From assembly GCA_029978705.1 (NCBI GenBank), contig JAPOIY010000029.1:1-32467 (forward strand): a stretch of 32,467 bases of DNA, read 5' to 3'. Shown here piece by piece: positions 7,191-14,579 of this stretch. This stretch comes from Actinomycetota bacterium (GTDB lineage: Bacteria > Actinomycetota > Actinomycetes > S36-B12 > GCA-2699445). The position numbers and the translations under genes were made by a program. The notes under the pieces were generated by a model that ran no database searches, had not been told where the DNA came from, and saw nothing but the letters and a program-made list of their open reading frames with translations. Numbering within the stretch: the first letter of the stretch is position 1; every line of letters starts with the position of its first letter.

Positions 7191-8320
7191 TTCAGGAAGT
7201 CGGGGATGTCGATGTCATCCTCGGCATCGTCGAACGGCGTCCGCTGCGGCTCCACGGGGGTGCCGCTGCCCACCGGCTGGGCCACCGCACCCTGCGGGCG
7301 CGCCGTGCTCGGCCGGACGGCGACCGTCTCGGTCTCGGGCACGCGCACCTCGACGACCTCGCGGGCCTTGGGCAGGCCGCCGTCGAAGCCGGCGGCGATG
7401 ACCGTGACCCGCACCTCGTCGCCGAGGGTGTCGTCGATGACCGTCCCGAAGATGATGTTGGCTTCCGGGTGGGCCGCCTCCGACACCAGGCGCGCGGCCT
7501 CGTTGATCTCGAACAGACCGAGGTCGCTGCCGCCCGCGATCGACATGAGCACCCCGTGGGCGCCGTCGATGCTGGCTTCCAGCAGTGGCGAGTTGATCGC
7601 CCCTTCGGCCGCGGAGATGGCGCGGTCGTCGCCACGGGACGACCCGATGCCCATGAGGGCGGATCCGGCGCCCTGCATGACGCTCTTGACGTCGGCGAAG
7701 TCGAGGTTGATCAGGCCCGGGGTGGTGATCAGGTCGGTGATCCCGGAGACGCCCTGCAGCAGGACGTGGTCGGCCTGCTTGAAGGCATCGATGACGCTGA
7801 TCTGGCGGTCCGTCAGGGACAGCAACCGGTCGTTGGGGATCACGATGAGGGTGTCGACCTCGCCACGCAGCGACTCGATGCCCGTCTCGGCCTGTGTGCC
7901 GCGCCGCCGGCCCTCGAACCCGAACGGCCGGGTCACGACGCCGATGGTCAGCGCGCCGAGGCTGCGGGCGATGCGGGCCACGACGGGGGCGCCGCCGGTG
8001 CCGGTGCCGCCGCCTTCACCGGCGGTGACGAAGACCATGTCGGCGCCCTTGAGCACCTCTTCGATCTCGTCGGCGTGATCCTCGGCGGCCTCAGCGCCGA
8101 CGTCGGGGTTGGCGCCGGCGCCCAACCCGCGGGTCAGATCCCGGCCGATGTCGAGTTTGACGTCGGCGTCACTCATGAGCAGCGCCTGAGCATCGGTGTT
8201 GATCGCGATGAACTCGACGCCTTTGAGGCCCACCTCGATCATGCGGTTGACGGCGTTGACGCCACCGCCACCGATCCCCACGACCTTGATGACGGCCAGA
8301 TAATTCTGCGGAGCAGCCAC
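7187..8320 (-). CDS. ftsZ: Cell division GTPase FtsZ
   Basis: FtsZ (377 aa) is the tubulin homologue that forms the division ring. The GTP-binding signature [10 protein letters not shown] is at 104-112, the T7-loop region is [11 protein letters not shown], and the C-terminal peptide [10 protein letters not shown] is the conserved tail that binds SepF and other anchors. A variable Pro/Thr-rich linker separates core and tail. GTG 8320 ([12 protein letters not shown]) is chosen because it matches the conserved FtsZ N-terminus and lies 10 nt after GGAGG. An upstream in-frame GTG (8344) and ATG (8329) are unlikely: the first lies before the ribosome-binding site and the second abuts it. The gene has its own promoter and a structured leader and is followed by pgeF with overlap. 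Confidence 0.98.
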   Translation of the reverse strand: MAAPQNYLAVIKVVGIGGGGVNAVNRMIEVGLKGVEFIAINTDAQALLMSDADVKLDIGRDLTRGLGAGANPDVGAEAAEDHADEIEEVLKGADMVFVTAGEGGGTGTGGAPVVARIARSLGALTIGVVTRPFGFEGRRRGTQAETGIESLRGEVDTLIVIPNDRLLSLTDRQISVIDAFKQADHVLLQGVSGITDLITTPGLINLDFADVKSVMQGAGSALMGIGSSRGDDRAISAAEGAINSPLLEASIDGAHGVLMSIAGGSDLGLFEINEAARLVSEAAHPEANIIFGTVIDDTLGDEVRVTVIAAGFDGGLPKAREVVEVRVPETETVAVRPSTARPQGAVAQPVGSGTPVEPQRTPFDDAEDDIDIPDFLK

Positions 8321-8402
8321 TTTTCCCATTCCTCCCCACGTCACCGCGGTGACGGTTGATTACCCACCACCCGGATCTCGACCTGTAGTTGAGATCGGGC
8401 TG
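8321..8402 (-). promoter_or_regulatory. ftsZ 5' leader with two hairpins and a 16-bp palindrome
   Basis: The predicted leader of about 82 nt begins almost directly with a hairpin: CCC (8370-8372) with GGG (8397-8399) and GATCTC (8374-8379) with GAGATC (8391-8396), one bulged base. A second element, CGTCACCGCGGTGACG (8339-8354), is a perfect 16-bp DNA palindrome just 5' of the GGGAGGA ribosome-binding site. As RNA it is a 6-bp stem with a CGCG loop. It could be an operator for a dimeric regulator or an mRNA stem that tunes translation. Confidence 0.5.
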
Positions 8403-8408
8403 TCACGC

Positions 8409-8437
8409 AGATTAGGCAGGGGGTCACCACCCCTCAA
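8409..8437 (-). promoter_or_regulatory. ftsZ promoter
   Basis: TTGAGG (8437-8432), 17-nt spacer, TAATCT (8414-8409). Start of transcription is predicted near 8402. The spacer carries the inverted repeat GGGGT-CACC-ACCCC (8420-8433). GTCAC occurs at 8402-8406 and 8423-8427 and again inside the palindrome downstream, so a GTNAC-binding response regulator is conceivable but unproven. Confidence 0.6.
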
Positions 8438-8541
8438 GCAGATCTGACCCCGTTTCCTGGGGCAATGTCTCGACCTCAACTCAAGATGTTGGGTTGGTCC
8501 ACATCATCGGGCCTCCCCGTCCACAGTGCGCCCGGCGCGTT

Positions 8542-8566
8542 CCACAGGAGCCACAGCGGCCTGTGG
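8542..8566 (-). terminator. Possible terminator after the apbE-like gene
   Basis: CCACAGG (8542-8548) and CCTGTGG (8560-8566) form a perfect 7-bp stem with an 11-nt loop, starting 10 nt after the stop codon at 8577. An alternative stem CCACAG-GCCG-CTGTGG overlaps it. No U-tract follows, as is common in high-GC genomes. It would separate the upstream transcript from ftsZ. Confidence 0.4.
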
Positions 8567-8576
8567 ATCGTCGGCC

Positions 8577-9452
8577 TCAGAGTTGGCGCACGGTTCCGGT
8601 CCGGTCCTGCAGCAGTCCGGCCCCCCGGTGGCGCCGTACGAGCCGGCGGCCGGTGCGGTCGGAACTGATCATCAGTGCCTTGCTGAGGGCCTCGGCCACC
8701 CACGCCGTCGGCGCGATGGCCGTGGCCGCCGCCGCACCACCGGTCACGGGCCGGCCGGTGCGCGGGTCGATGAGGTGATGGGCCGGGCCGCGGTCGGTGT
8801 GCCACACCCGCCGGGTGCGGCTGCTGGTGGCCAGGGCGCCGCCGGTGAGACGCACACTCAGCGGTGGCCCGCCGGGGACCTCGTTGTCGATCCCGATCTC
8901 CCACGGCGCGTCCCGGGTGCCCCGCACGCGCAGGTCACCGCCGACGTTGACCAGGCAGGCGGTGGCGCCTGCCCGGCACAGTTCGGCGGCCACGAGGTCG
9001 GCGGCGAATCCTTTGCCGATCCCGCCGGTGTCCAGTTCCGCGCCGGGCGCCAGCACCACCGTGCGGGAGCGGCGGTCGAGTCGCAGCACGGGATCAGGGA
9101 TGGCGGGCGTGGTCGGCCGCATCGTCTGCCGGTCCAGGTCCGCGAAGTCCCGGTCGTAGCCGGCAGCCACGACCTGCCGCACCATGAACGGGTCGAACCG
9201 GCCGCGCGTGAACCGCCGGGCCACCAGCCCGCGCACGAGCAGGTCCCACGTCTCGGGCTGCAGCCGACCGCCGCCGGCCCGGTTGACGCGCATCACCGGA
9301 CTGCTGGGGTCGAAGCGGGTCCACATGCGCTGCAGCTCCGCGATCCGGTCCACGGCGTAGCCGGTGAGCCGCCGGGGCCCCTCCACGATCACGTGGCACT
9401 CGGTCCCCATCGCGGGGAAGCGCCGTTCCCAGCGCTGCGTGACGGGGCTCAA
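8577..9452 (-). CDS. ApbE-like FAD:protein FMN transferase, no signal peptide
   Basis: A 291-residue ApbE family protein. Family enzymes move FMN from FAD onto a Thr/Ser of target proteins, using Mg2+. Visible elements: MGT at 15-17, FTRGRFDPFM (81-90), LDTGGIGKGFAADLV (140-154), NVGGD (169-173), HLIDPRTG (226-233). The C-terminal metal motif, usually ADALATAL, reads AEALSKAL (253-260), so the usual Asp is Glu and the usual Thr is Lys. I believe some actinobacterial members show similar changes, so activity is uncertain rather than lost. There is no signal peptide or lipobox, unlike the exported ApbE that flavinylates extracytoplasmic proteins. TTG 9452 overlaps the lipoprotein stop (TTGA). 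An ATG at 9410 would remove the residues before MGT. The position between ftsQ and ftsZ is unusual. Confidence 0.85.
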   Translation of the reverse strand: MSPVTQRWERRFPAMGTECHVIVEGPRRLTGYAVDRIAELQRMWTRFDPSSPVMRVNRAGGGRLQPETWDLLVRGLVARRFTRGRFDPFMVRQVVAAGYDRDFADLDRQTMRPTTPAIPDPVLRLDRRSRTVVLAPGAELDTGGIGKGFAADLVAAELCRAGATACLVNVGGDLRVRGTRDAPWEIGIDNEVPGGPPLSVRLTGGALATSSRTRRVWHTDRGPAHHLIDPRTGRPVTGGAAAATAIAPTAWVAEALSKALMISSDRTGRRLVRRHRGAGLLQDRTGTVRQL

Positions 9453-10033
9453 CTGCCGTGGCTGTGGGAATCCTGGTGCTGCTGGTGGTCGTGCTGGCTG
9501 CGGTTCTCGCAGTGGTCCCGGCTGCTGCTCTCCGAGCCCACACAGACCTCGTAGTACGTGGCGGAGCCCGACTCACCGCCCGCCTGGACGTCCTGCACGG
9601 TGCTGCCCTTGGTGGCGGTCATGCCGTAGTCGGAGCCGCCCCAGCCGCCCCAGCCGCCGCCGCTGCCGCCCGAGTTCTTGATCGTGTAGCCGTCGTTGCG
9701 GGCCTGGTTCTTGTACTTGTTGACGACCTGCTTGGGCGCCATGTCGATCTTGTATCGGGCGTACTCCCCGGCCGCCGTGGTGTGGTTGCTGAGCAGTTTC
9801 GCACCGGCGGGAGCCTTGGGCAGCTTGCCGGAGCTGCTGGCGGTCTTGGTGGGCCGGTCGGTCGGCAGCTCGGACGGGCGATCCGTGGGCAGCTCGGACG
9901 GCCGGTCGGTGGGCAATTGCGACGGCACGGCGGTCGGGGTGGCGCTGGGGGCGGGAGTCGACGAGCTGGAGCAGCCGGCGGCCGCGAGGGCGACGCCGGT
10001 GAGGCCGACGGCGATCAGGGACGAGCGGGGCAT
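9449..10033 (-). CDS. Putative lipoprotein with PTDRPSEL repeats and His-rich tail
   Basis: A 194-residue protein I do not recognise by name. Residues 1-20 are a lipoprotein signal ending LAAAGC with Cys21 as the lipidation site. Residues 22-62 are a Ser/Thr/Pro linker with three octapeptide repeats (PTDRPSEL type). Residues about 66-170 form a small domain (PAGAKLLSNHTTAAGEY, APKQVVNKYKNQARNDGYTIK, a Gly/Trp-rich loop, YGMTATKGSTVQDV, ATYYEVCVG). The last 25 residues are rich in His, Gln and Ser and may bind metal. ATG 10033 has GGAGG 4 nt upstream. It is 74 nt after ftsQ and overlaps the apbE-like gene, so the pair is probably co-expressed. It would sit on the outer face of the membrane. 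It lacks a clear flavinylation motif, so a substrate link with ApbE is only a guess. Confidence 0.82.
   Translation of the reverse strand: MPRSSLIAVGLTGVALAAAGCSSSSTPAPSATPTAVPSQLPTDRPSELPTDRPSELPTDRPTKTASSSGKLPKAPAGAKLLSNHTTAAGEYARYKIDMAPKQVVNKYKNQARNDGYTIKNSGGSGGGWGGWGGSDYGMTATKGSTVQDVQAGGESGSATYYEVCVGSESSSRDHCENRSQHDHQQHQDSHSHGS
9852..9923 (-). repeat. Three 24-bp repeats in the lipoprotein linker
   Basis: Units 9852-9875, 9876-9899 and 9900-9923 are similar 24-mers that encode LPTDRPS-type octapeptides. They form an extended, Pro-rich spacer between the lipid anchor and the folded domain. Confidence 0.9.
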
Positions 10034-10061
10034 GGGGCCTCCAATAGCGGAATGTGCTGGC

Positions 10062-10089
10062 ACCCTACCGTGGCGCGCCCGGCGGTCGA
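10062..10089 (-). promoter_or_regulatory. Weak candidate promoter for the lipoprotein-apbE pair
   Basis: TCGACC (10089-10084), 16-nt spacer, TAGGGT (10067-10062) lies in the 74-nt ftsQ-lipoprotein gap, about 30 nt before the start codon. The -10 fits TANNNT but the -35 is poor. The pair may instead be read through from ftsQ. Confidence 0.3.
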
Positions 10090-10107
10090 GGTCCCCGGGG
10101 CGATCCG

Positions 10108-10878
10108 TTACGGAATCGGCGTCGGGGTGGCCAGCCGGTTCTGCTTCGGCAGGTCGAGATCGCCGGTGAGCGCGGGCCGCTGCGGCACCGCCACGTTGAT
10201 GGTCTTCGGTCGGTACCGCAGCAACTGCCCGACGACCTGCCCCTTCAGCGCCTCCTCCCCGGCGCGGCCCCACAGCACCGTGACCCCGTCGGCCAGGCGC
10301 AGGGTGACCTCGCCGGACTCGGCGACGGTGGTCTCCTGGACGTCGGTGCGCAGTTCCGGGGACAGCGCCGCGAGCGCGGCCACGGCCGGGTGCGGGTCGG
10401 CGCCGGTCACGTGCGCCAGCCCGGCGGGCCGGTCGGGTCCTTCGCTGATGGGATCCCCGTGCTGATCCAGCACCGTCCAGCCACCGGCGGTCTGGGTCAC
10501 GGCGAAAGGTACCCGCTCGACGACCGCGAGAGCGATGGTGAACGGACGTTCGAGTACGAGATCCACCGACTCGATCCCGGGCACCGCGCCGACCCGTTCC
10601 GTGACGGCAGCGCGGTCGATGTCCCGGATGGCCGTTCCCGTGGGGATGCCCGCCGCAGCGAGGAGTTCGTCCTGCTTCTCGGGAGCGGCCCCGGTCACGG
10701 TGACGGCCCGCACCGGCACCGGGGACTGCCACGACAGCAGCCACAGGAAACCGACGAGCACCCCCACGGCCAGCACGGCGAAGACGACGAAACGCACCGG
10801 GAGGGGCAGGCGCCGACGGCGCCGCGGTGGCTCGGCCGCGGGGGCGGCCACCTCATCGGGAGCCAGGGTGGTGGTCAT
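10108..10878 (-). CDS. ftsQ: Cell division protein FtsQ/DivIB
   Basis: FtsQ (256 aa) is a bitopic membrane protein that links early and late divisome proteins. Residues 1-28 are cytoplasmic and end in a run of arginines, 29-49 form the single membrane helix, and 55-125 are the POTRA domain (VRAVTVTGAAPEKQDELLAAAGI, then GIESVDLVLERPFTIALAVVERVPFAV). The FtsQ/DivIB C-terminal domain follows, with VTLRLADGVTVLWG. ATG 10878 overlaps the murC stop (ATGA). Unlike in many actinobacteria, it is not followed directly by ftsZ. Confidence 0.94.
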   Translation of the reverse strand: MTTTLAPDEVAAPAAEPPRRRRRLPLPVRFVVFAVLAVGVLVGFLWLLSWQSPVPVRAVTVTGAAPEKQDELLAAAGIPTGTAIRDIDRAAVTERVGAVPGIESVDLVLERPFTIALAVVERVPFAVTQTAGGWTVLDQHGDPISEGPDRPAGLAHVTGADPHPAVAALAALSPELRTDVQETTVAESGEVTLRLADGVTVLWGRAGEEALKGQVVGQLLRYRPKTINVAVPQRPALTGDLDLPKQNRLATPTPIP

Positions 10879-12281
10879 GTTTCCTCCTGCCGTTCACGCA
10901 GCAACGCCAGCACCTCGGGGCCCAGCAGCGAGATGTCCCCCGCGCCGAGCGTCATCACCAGGTCCCCCGGGGCGGCGCGCGCCGCCAGTTGCCCGGCGAC
11001 CTGGCTCCACGAGGGTTCGAAGACGACCTGGCCGGGGGGCAGCGGCACGTTGGCGGCCATAGCCTGCCCGCTGGCTCCGGGGATGGGTTCTTCGCCGGGG
11101 GCGAAGACCTCGAGCACGACGACCTCGTCCGCCAGCCCGAGGGCCTCCCCGAACTCGCGCGAGAACATCGCGGTCCGGTAGTAGTGGTGGGCCTGGAAGG
11201 CCACGACGAGGCGCCCCCCGCCGACGAACTCGCGGGCGGCGGTCAGGGTGGCGGTCAGTTCCGTCGGGTGGTGGGCGTAGTCGTCGTAGACGCGCACCCC
11301 TCCGACCTCGCCGCGGAATTCGAAACGCCGCCGGGCGCCGGTGAAGGAGGACAGCCCCGCGCGCACGTCGCCCGCGGAGAACCCCAGCCCCATACACACC
11401 GCAAGGGCCGCAGTGGCGTTGAGGGCATTGTGCCGCCCCGGTACCTTGAGCACGATGTCGCCGAGCCGCACCCCGCGGTGCACGACGTCGAAGCGGTAGC
11501 CGGCCTTTTCGCTGCCGAGGATCTCGGTGCGGAAGTCGGCGGCCTCGTGGGTGCCGTAGGTGACGACCCGCGTACCGCGCGCGCGGGCCCGTTCGGCCAG
11601 CCGAGCGCTGCCCGGCTCGTCCAGGCACACGACCGCGAACCCGTCCTGCGGCACCACCAGGTCGACGAACTCGTCGAACGCCCGCTCGAGCGCGGCGAAG
11701 TCCCCCCAGTGGTTCAGGTGGTCGGGTTCCACGTTGGTGACGACCACGGCCGTGGGCGCCATGTGCAGGAAGGCGCCGTCCGACTCGTCGGCCTCGACGA
11801 CGAACAGATCCCCGGTGCCCGTGTGGGCGTTGCTCCCCAGGTCGTTCACCTCGCTGCCGATGGCGAACGACGGGTCGACGCCGCAGTGCTGCAGGGCCAC
11901 CGTGATCATCGAGGTCGTCGTGGTCTTGCCGTGGGTGCCGCCGACGCCGATCACGTCGCGGTCGGCCATGACGAGGGCCAGCGCCTGCGCGCGGGACAGC
12001 ACCGGGATGCCGCGGTCGCGGGCGGCCGCGATCTCGGGGTTGTCGTCGGGGATGATCGGGGTGTCGATGACGGCGTCGACCTCGGCGTCCACGTACGCCG
12101 CGTCGTGGCCGATGTGCACGGTGGCCCCCTGAGCCCGCAGCGTCGCCAACCGGCCCGAGTCGCGCATGTCGCTGCCGGAGATGGTCACGCCACGGTCGAT
12201 CAGGAGGCGGGCGAGCCCGCTCATCCCGGCCCCCCCGAGCCCCACGAGGTGCACCCGGCGCAGCTGAGCGACGTCGTTCAT
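10875..12281 (-). CDS. murC: UDP-N-acetylmuramate--L-alanine ligase
   Basis: MurC (468 aa, cytoplasm) adds the first amino acid, L-Ala, to UDP-MurNAc with ATP. The N-terminal nucleotide-sugar domain has HLVGLGGAGMSGLA (11-24). The central ATPase domain has the P-loop GGTHGKTTTT (114-123), and DDYAHHPTE near 321-329 belongs to the C-terminal domain. The N-terminal stretch VIDTPIIPDDNPE differs from the more usual VVSSAI form but aligns in place. Start overlaps the murG stop (ATGA), and the end overlaps ftsQ. Confidence 0.97.
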   Translation of the reverse strand: MNDVAQLRRVHLVGLGGAGMSGLARLLIDRGVTISGSDMRDSGRLATLRAQGATVHIGHDAAYVDAEVDAVIDTPIIPDDNPEIAAARDRGIPVLSRAQALALVMADRDVIGVGGTHGKTTTTSMITVALQHCGVDPSFAIGSEVNDLGSNAHTGTGDLFVVEADESDGAFLHMAPTAVVVTNVEPDHLNHWGDFAALERAFDEFVDLVVPQDGFAVVCLDEPGSARLAERARARGTRVVTYGTHEAADFRTEILGSEKAGYRFDVVHRGVRLGDIVLKVPGRHNALNATAALAVCMGLGFSAGDVRAGLSSFTGARRRFEFRGEVGGVRVYDDYAHHPTELTATLTAAREFVGGGRLVVAFQAHHYYRTAMFSREFGEALGLADEVVVLEVFAPGEEPIPGASGQAMAANVPLPPGQVVFEPSWSQVAGQLAARAAPGDLVMTLGAGDISLLGPEVLALLRERQEET

Positions 12282-13360
12282 GCTCGCTCCTCGGCTGCTT
12301 CCGCCGCCAGGTCGGCCAACCGGGCGGCACCATCACGGATCCCGTAGGCGGCTGCCCGCTCCCCCATCGCAGCCAACCGGCCCGGCCGGTCCAGGATCTC
12401 CCGCACGGCCGCGTCCAGGACGTCGCCGGTGAGGGCGGCGTCCTCGATCATGATGCCACCCCCCGCCGCCACCACCGGCTCGGCGTTGAACCGCTGCTCG
12501 CCGTTGCCGACGGGGTAGGGCACATAGACGCAGGGCAGCCCGACGGCCGCGACCTCGGCGCACGTCATGGCGCCGGCGCGGCACACCGCGATGTCGGCAG
12601 CGGCGTAGGCCAGGTCCATCCGGTCGATGAAGGCGACCGGATGGTACCCGGGCGGCGGCTGGGGGTCCGGCACCTGGCGCGGGCCGACCGCATGCACCAC
12701 CTGGAGCCCGGCGGCGAGCAGCCGCGGCAACGCCCCCGCCAGGGCCGTGTTGAGGGTGGCCGCCCCCTGGGACCCTCCGAATACGAGCAGGACGGGGCCG
12801 GACTCGGTCAGCCCGAAGAACTCGCGGGCGGCCGGGCGTACGGCGGCCCGGTCGAGGTCGGCGATCGCCGGGCGCAGCGGGCAGCCGAGCCGGCGGGCAT
12901 GCGGCAGGCTGCCGGCGTAGTTCTCCGCCACGAACGGCGTGAGCCGCGCCCCGGCGCGGTTGGCCAGCCCCGGGCGGGCGTTGGCCTCGTGCACCACGAA
13001 CGGCACCTTGCTGCGACGGGCCGCGAGGTAGGCGGGGATGGACACGTAGCCGCCGAAACCGACGAGGACATCGCACTGCTCGTCGGCCAGCAGTTCCCGC
13101 GCCTGGGCGACACTGCGGCGCAGCCGGCCGGGCAGGCTCACCAGGTCGCGGCCGGGACGGCGGGGCAGGGGCACGGGGTCGATGAGGCGCAGGTCGTAGC
13201 CGCGGCGGGGCACCAGCTCCGTCTCCAGACCCTTCGCCGTACCGATGACCGTGATCGCGGTGCCGGGCGCGCGCCGGAGCATCTCGTCGGCGAGGTTCAG
13301 GGCGGGTTCGATGTGGCCGCCGGTGCCCCCGCCCGCGATCGCGACGCGCAGCGGGGTCAT
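12278..13360 (-). CDS. murG: MurG, lipid II-forming GlcNAc transferase
   Basis: MurG (360 aa, peripheral at the inner membrane) transfers GlcNAc from UDP-GlcNAc to lipid I to make lipid II. It has the GT-B fold with the N-terminal loop AGGGTGGHIEPAL (9-21), GFGGYVSIPAYLAARRSKVPFVVHEAN with the conserved HE, the second-domain loop VFGGSQGAATLN, and the C-terminal UDP-GlcNAc site CRAGAMTCAEVAAVGLPCVYVPYP. ATG 13360 overlaps the ftsW stop. The adjacent reading frames are open far upstream but lie inside ftsW. Confidence 0.97.
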   Translation of the reverse strand: MTPLRVAIAGGGTGGHIEPALNLADEMLRRAPGTAITVIGTAKGLETELVPRRGYDLRLIDPVPLPRRPGRDLVSLPGRLRRSVAQARELLADEQCDVLVGFGGYVSIPAYLAARRSKVPFVVHEANARPGLANRAGARLTPFVAENYAGSLPHARRLGCPLRPAIADLDRAAVRPAAREFFGLTESGPVLLVFGGSQGAATLNTALAGALPRLLAAGLQVVHAVGPRQVPDPQPPPGYHPVAFIDRMDLAYAAADIAVCRAGAMTCAEVAAVGLPCVYVPYPVGNGEQRFNAEPVVAAGGGIMIEDAALTGDVLDAAVREILDRPGRLAAMGERAAAYGIRDGAARLADLAAEAAEERA

Positions 13361-14550
13361 CGTGGGGCGGCCTGCATCCGCTCGGCGTGGCGACGCAACT
13401 GCGCCGGGTGCCGCCGGGCCGCGCCCAGGAGCAGCCCGATGGCGGCCAGCAGCGGGATCAGGGACGAGCCGCCATAGGACACCATCGGCAGCACGACGCC
13501 GGTGATCGGAAGCATCTTCAGCGCGGCGCCGACGTTCGTGACGACCTGGATGATCAGCCAGGTGCCCGTCCCGGCCGCCAGGAGGCGCGTGAACCGGTCC
13601 GGCGACTCCTTGGCCAGCCGCAGGATCGAGAACACCAGCACCGCGAACAGGACGAGGACCGTGATGGTGCCCACCAGACCCAGCTCCTCGCCGATGACGG
13701 GGAAGATGAAGTCGGTGTGGGCGGCCGGCAGGCTGCCCCACTTCTCCCGCGAGCCGCCGATGCCGGTGCCGAACCAGCCGCCGGTGCCCAACGCGTAGGT
13801 GCCCTGTGTCACCTGCCACGCGCCGTCGAGGGCGTCGGCGTTCGGGTCGAGGAACGCCGTCCAGCGGCGCATGCGGTAGGGGGTGGTGATGGAGGCCAGG
13901 ATGACGCCCACGGCCCCCACTGCGGCGAAGCCGGCGAACAGGCGCCACGGCGCACCGATGGCGAAGAACAGGCCCATCACGATGAACGCCACGATCATGG
14001 CGTTGCCGAAGTCGCCCTCCAGCGTGACGAGCACCAGCACCAGGCCGCCGACGGGGGCCAGCGGCACCAGGAGTGTGGGCCAGTCGGTGACGGGGCGGAA
14101 CTTGCGGGTGAGCACGTCGGCGCCCCACACGACGATGGCCAGTTTCGCGATCTCGGAGGGCTGCAGCCGGAAGGGCCCGCCCAGGTCGATCCAGTTCTGC
14201 TGACCGTGGACCTCGACACCGATGCCGGGGATCAGGACGAGCACCAGCAGGACGAGCGCGAGGGCCATGATCGGCCACGCCATACCCCGGATGGTGGCGG
14301 CCGGCAGCCGCGACGCGACGATCATGCACCCGACCCCCAGGAGGGCGTAGAGCGCCTGCTTGGACACCAGGTCGGTACTGCCGCCGGTCTCCCGGATGCT
14401 GTCGATCGCCGACGACGACCAGACCATGATCACGCCGAGGATGAGGAGGAAGACCGTCGATCCCAGCATGAGGTAGTAGATGCTCGCGGGATGGCTGGAC
14501 AGCCGGTCGCGCAGCGTCTCCGCACCGTCCTGTGTGCGCACGTCCGCCAT
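13357..14550 (-). CDS. ftsW: FtsW, SEDS peptidoglycan polymerase
   Basis: FtsW (397 aa) is the SEDS-family glycosyltransferase that polymerises septal glycan with FtsI. About ten membrane segments are visible, beginning IYYLMLGSTVFLLILGVIMV (about 25-44). Typical signatures are the loop GVEVHGQQNWIDLGGPFRLQPSEIAKLA and, near the end, GIVL-like TGVVLPMVSYGGSSLI. ATG 14550 is chosen because AGGGA lies 8 nt upstream. The frame is open further upstream but inside murD. It starts 29 nt after murD, one of the few non-overlapping junctions of the cluster. The C-terminal tail is short, basic and cytoplasmic. Confidence 0.96.
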   Translation of the reverse strand: MADVRTQDGAETLRDRLSSHPASIYYLMLGSTVFLLILGVIMVWSSSAIDSIRETGGSTDLVSKQALYALLGVGCMIVASRLPAATIRGMAWPIMALALVLLVLVLIPGIGVEVHGQQNWIDLGGPFRLQPSEIAKLAIVVWGADVLTRKFRPVTDWPTLLVPLAPVGGLVLVLVTLEGDFGNAMIVAFIVMGLFFAIGAPWRLFAGFAAVGAVGVILASITTPYRMRRWTAFLDPNADALDGAWQVTQGTYALGTGGWFGTGIGGSREKWGSLPAAHTDFIFPVIGEELGLVGTITVLVLFAVLVFSILRLAKESPDRFTRLLAAGTGTWLIIQVVTNVGAALKMLPITGVVLPMVSYGGSSLIPLLAAIGLLLGAARRHPAQLRRHAERMQAAPR

Positions 14551-14579
14551 ACCCGTTCCCTGCCCCTCCAGCCGTCCGA

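Noticed and set aside
8321-8344. Upstream GTG start of FtsZ (MTWGGMGK extension)
   Set aside because: It precedes the GGGAGGA ribosome-binding site, and the conserved N-terminus begins at GTG 8320.
9560-9680. Flavinylation motif in the lipoprotein as ApbE substrate
   Set aside because: ESGSATYY only loosely resembles the S-G-A-T target motif, and the ApbE lacks an export signal.
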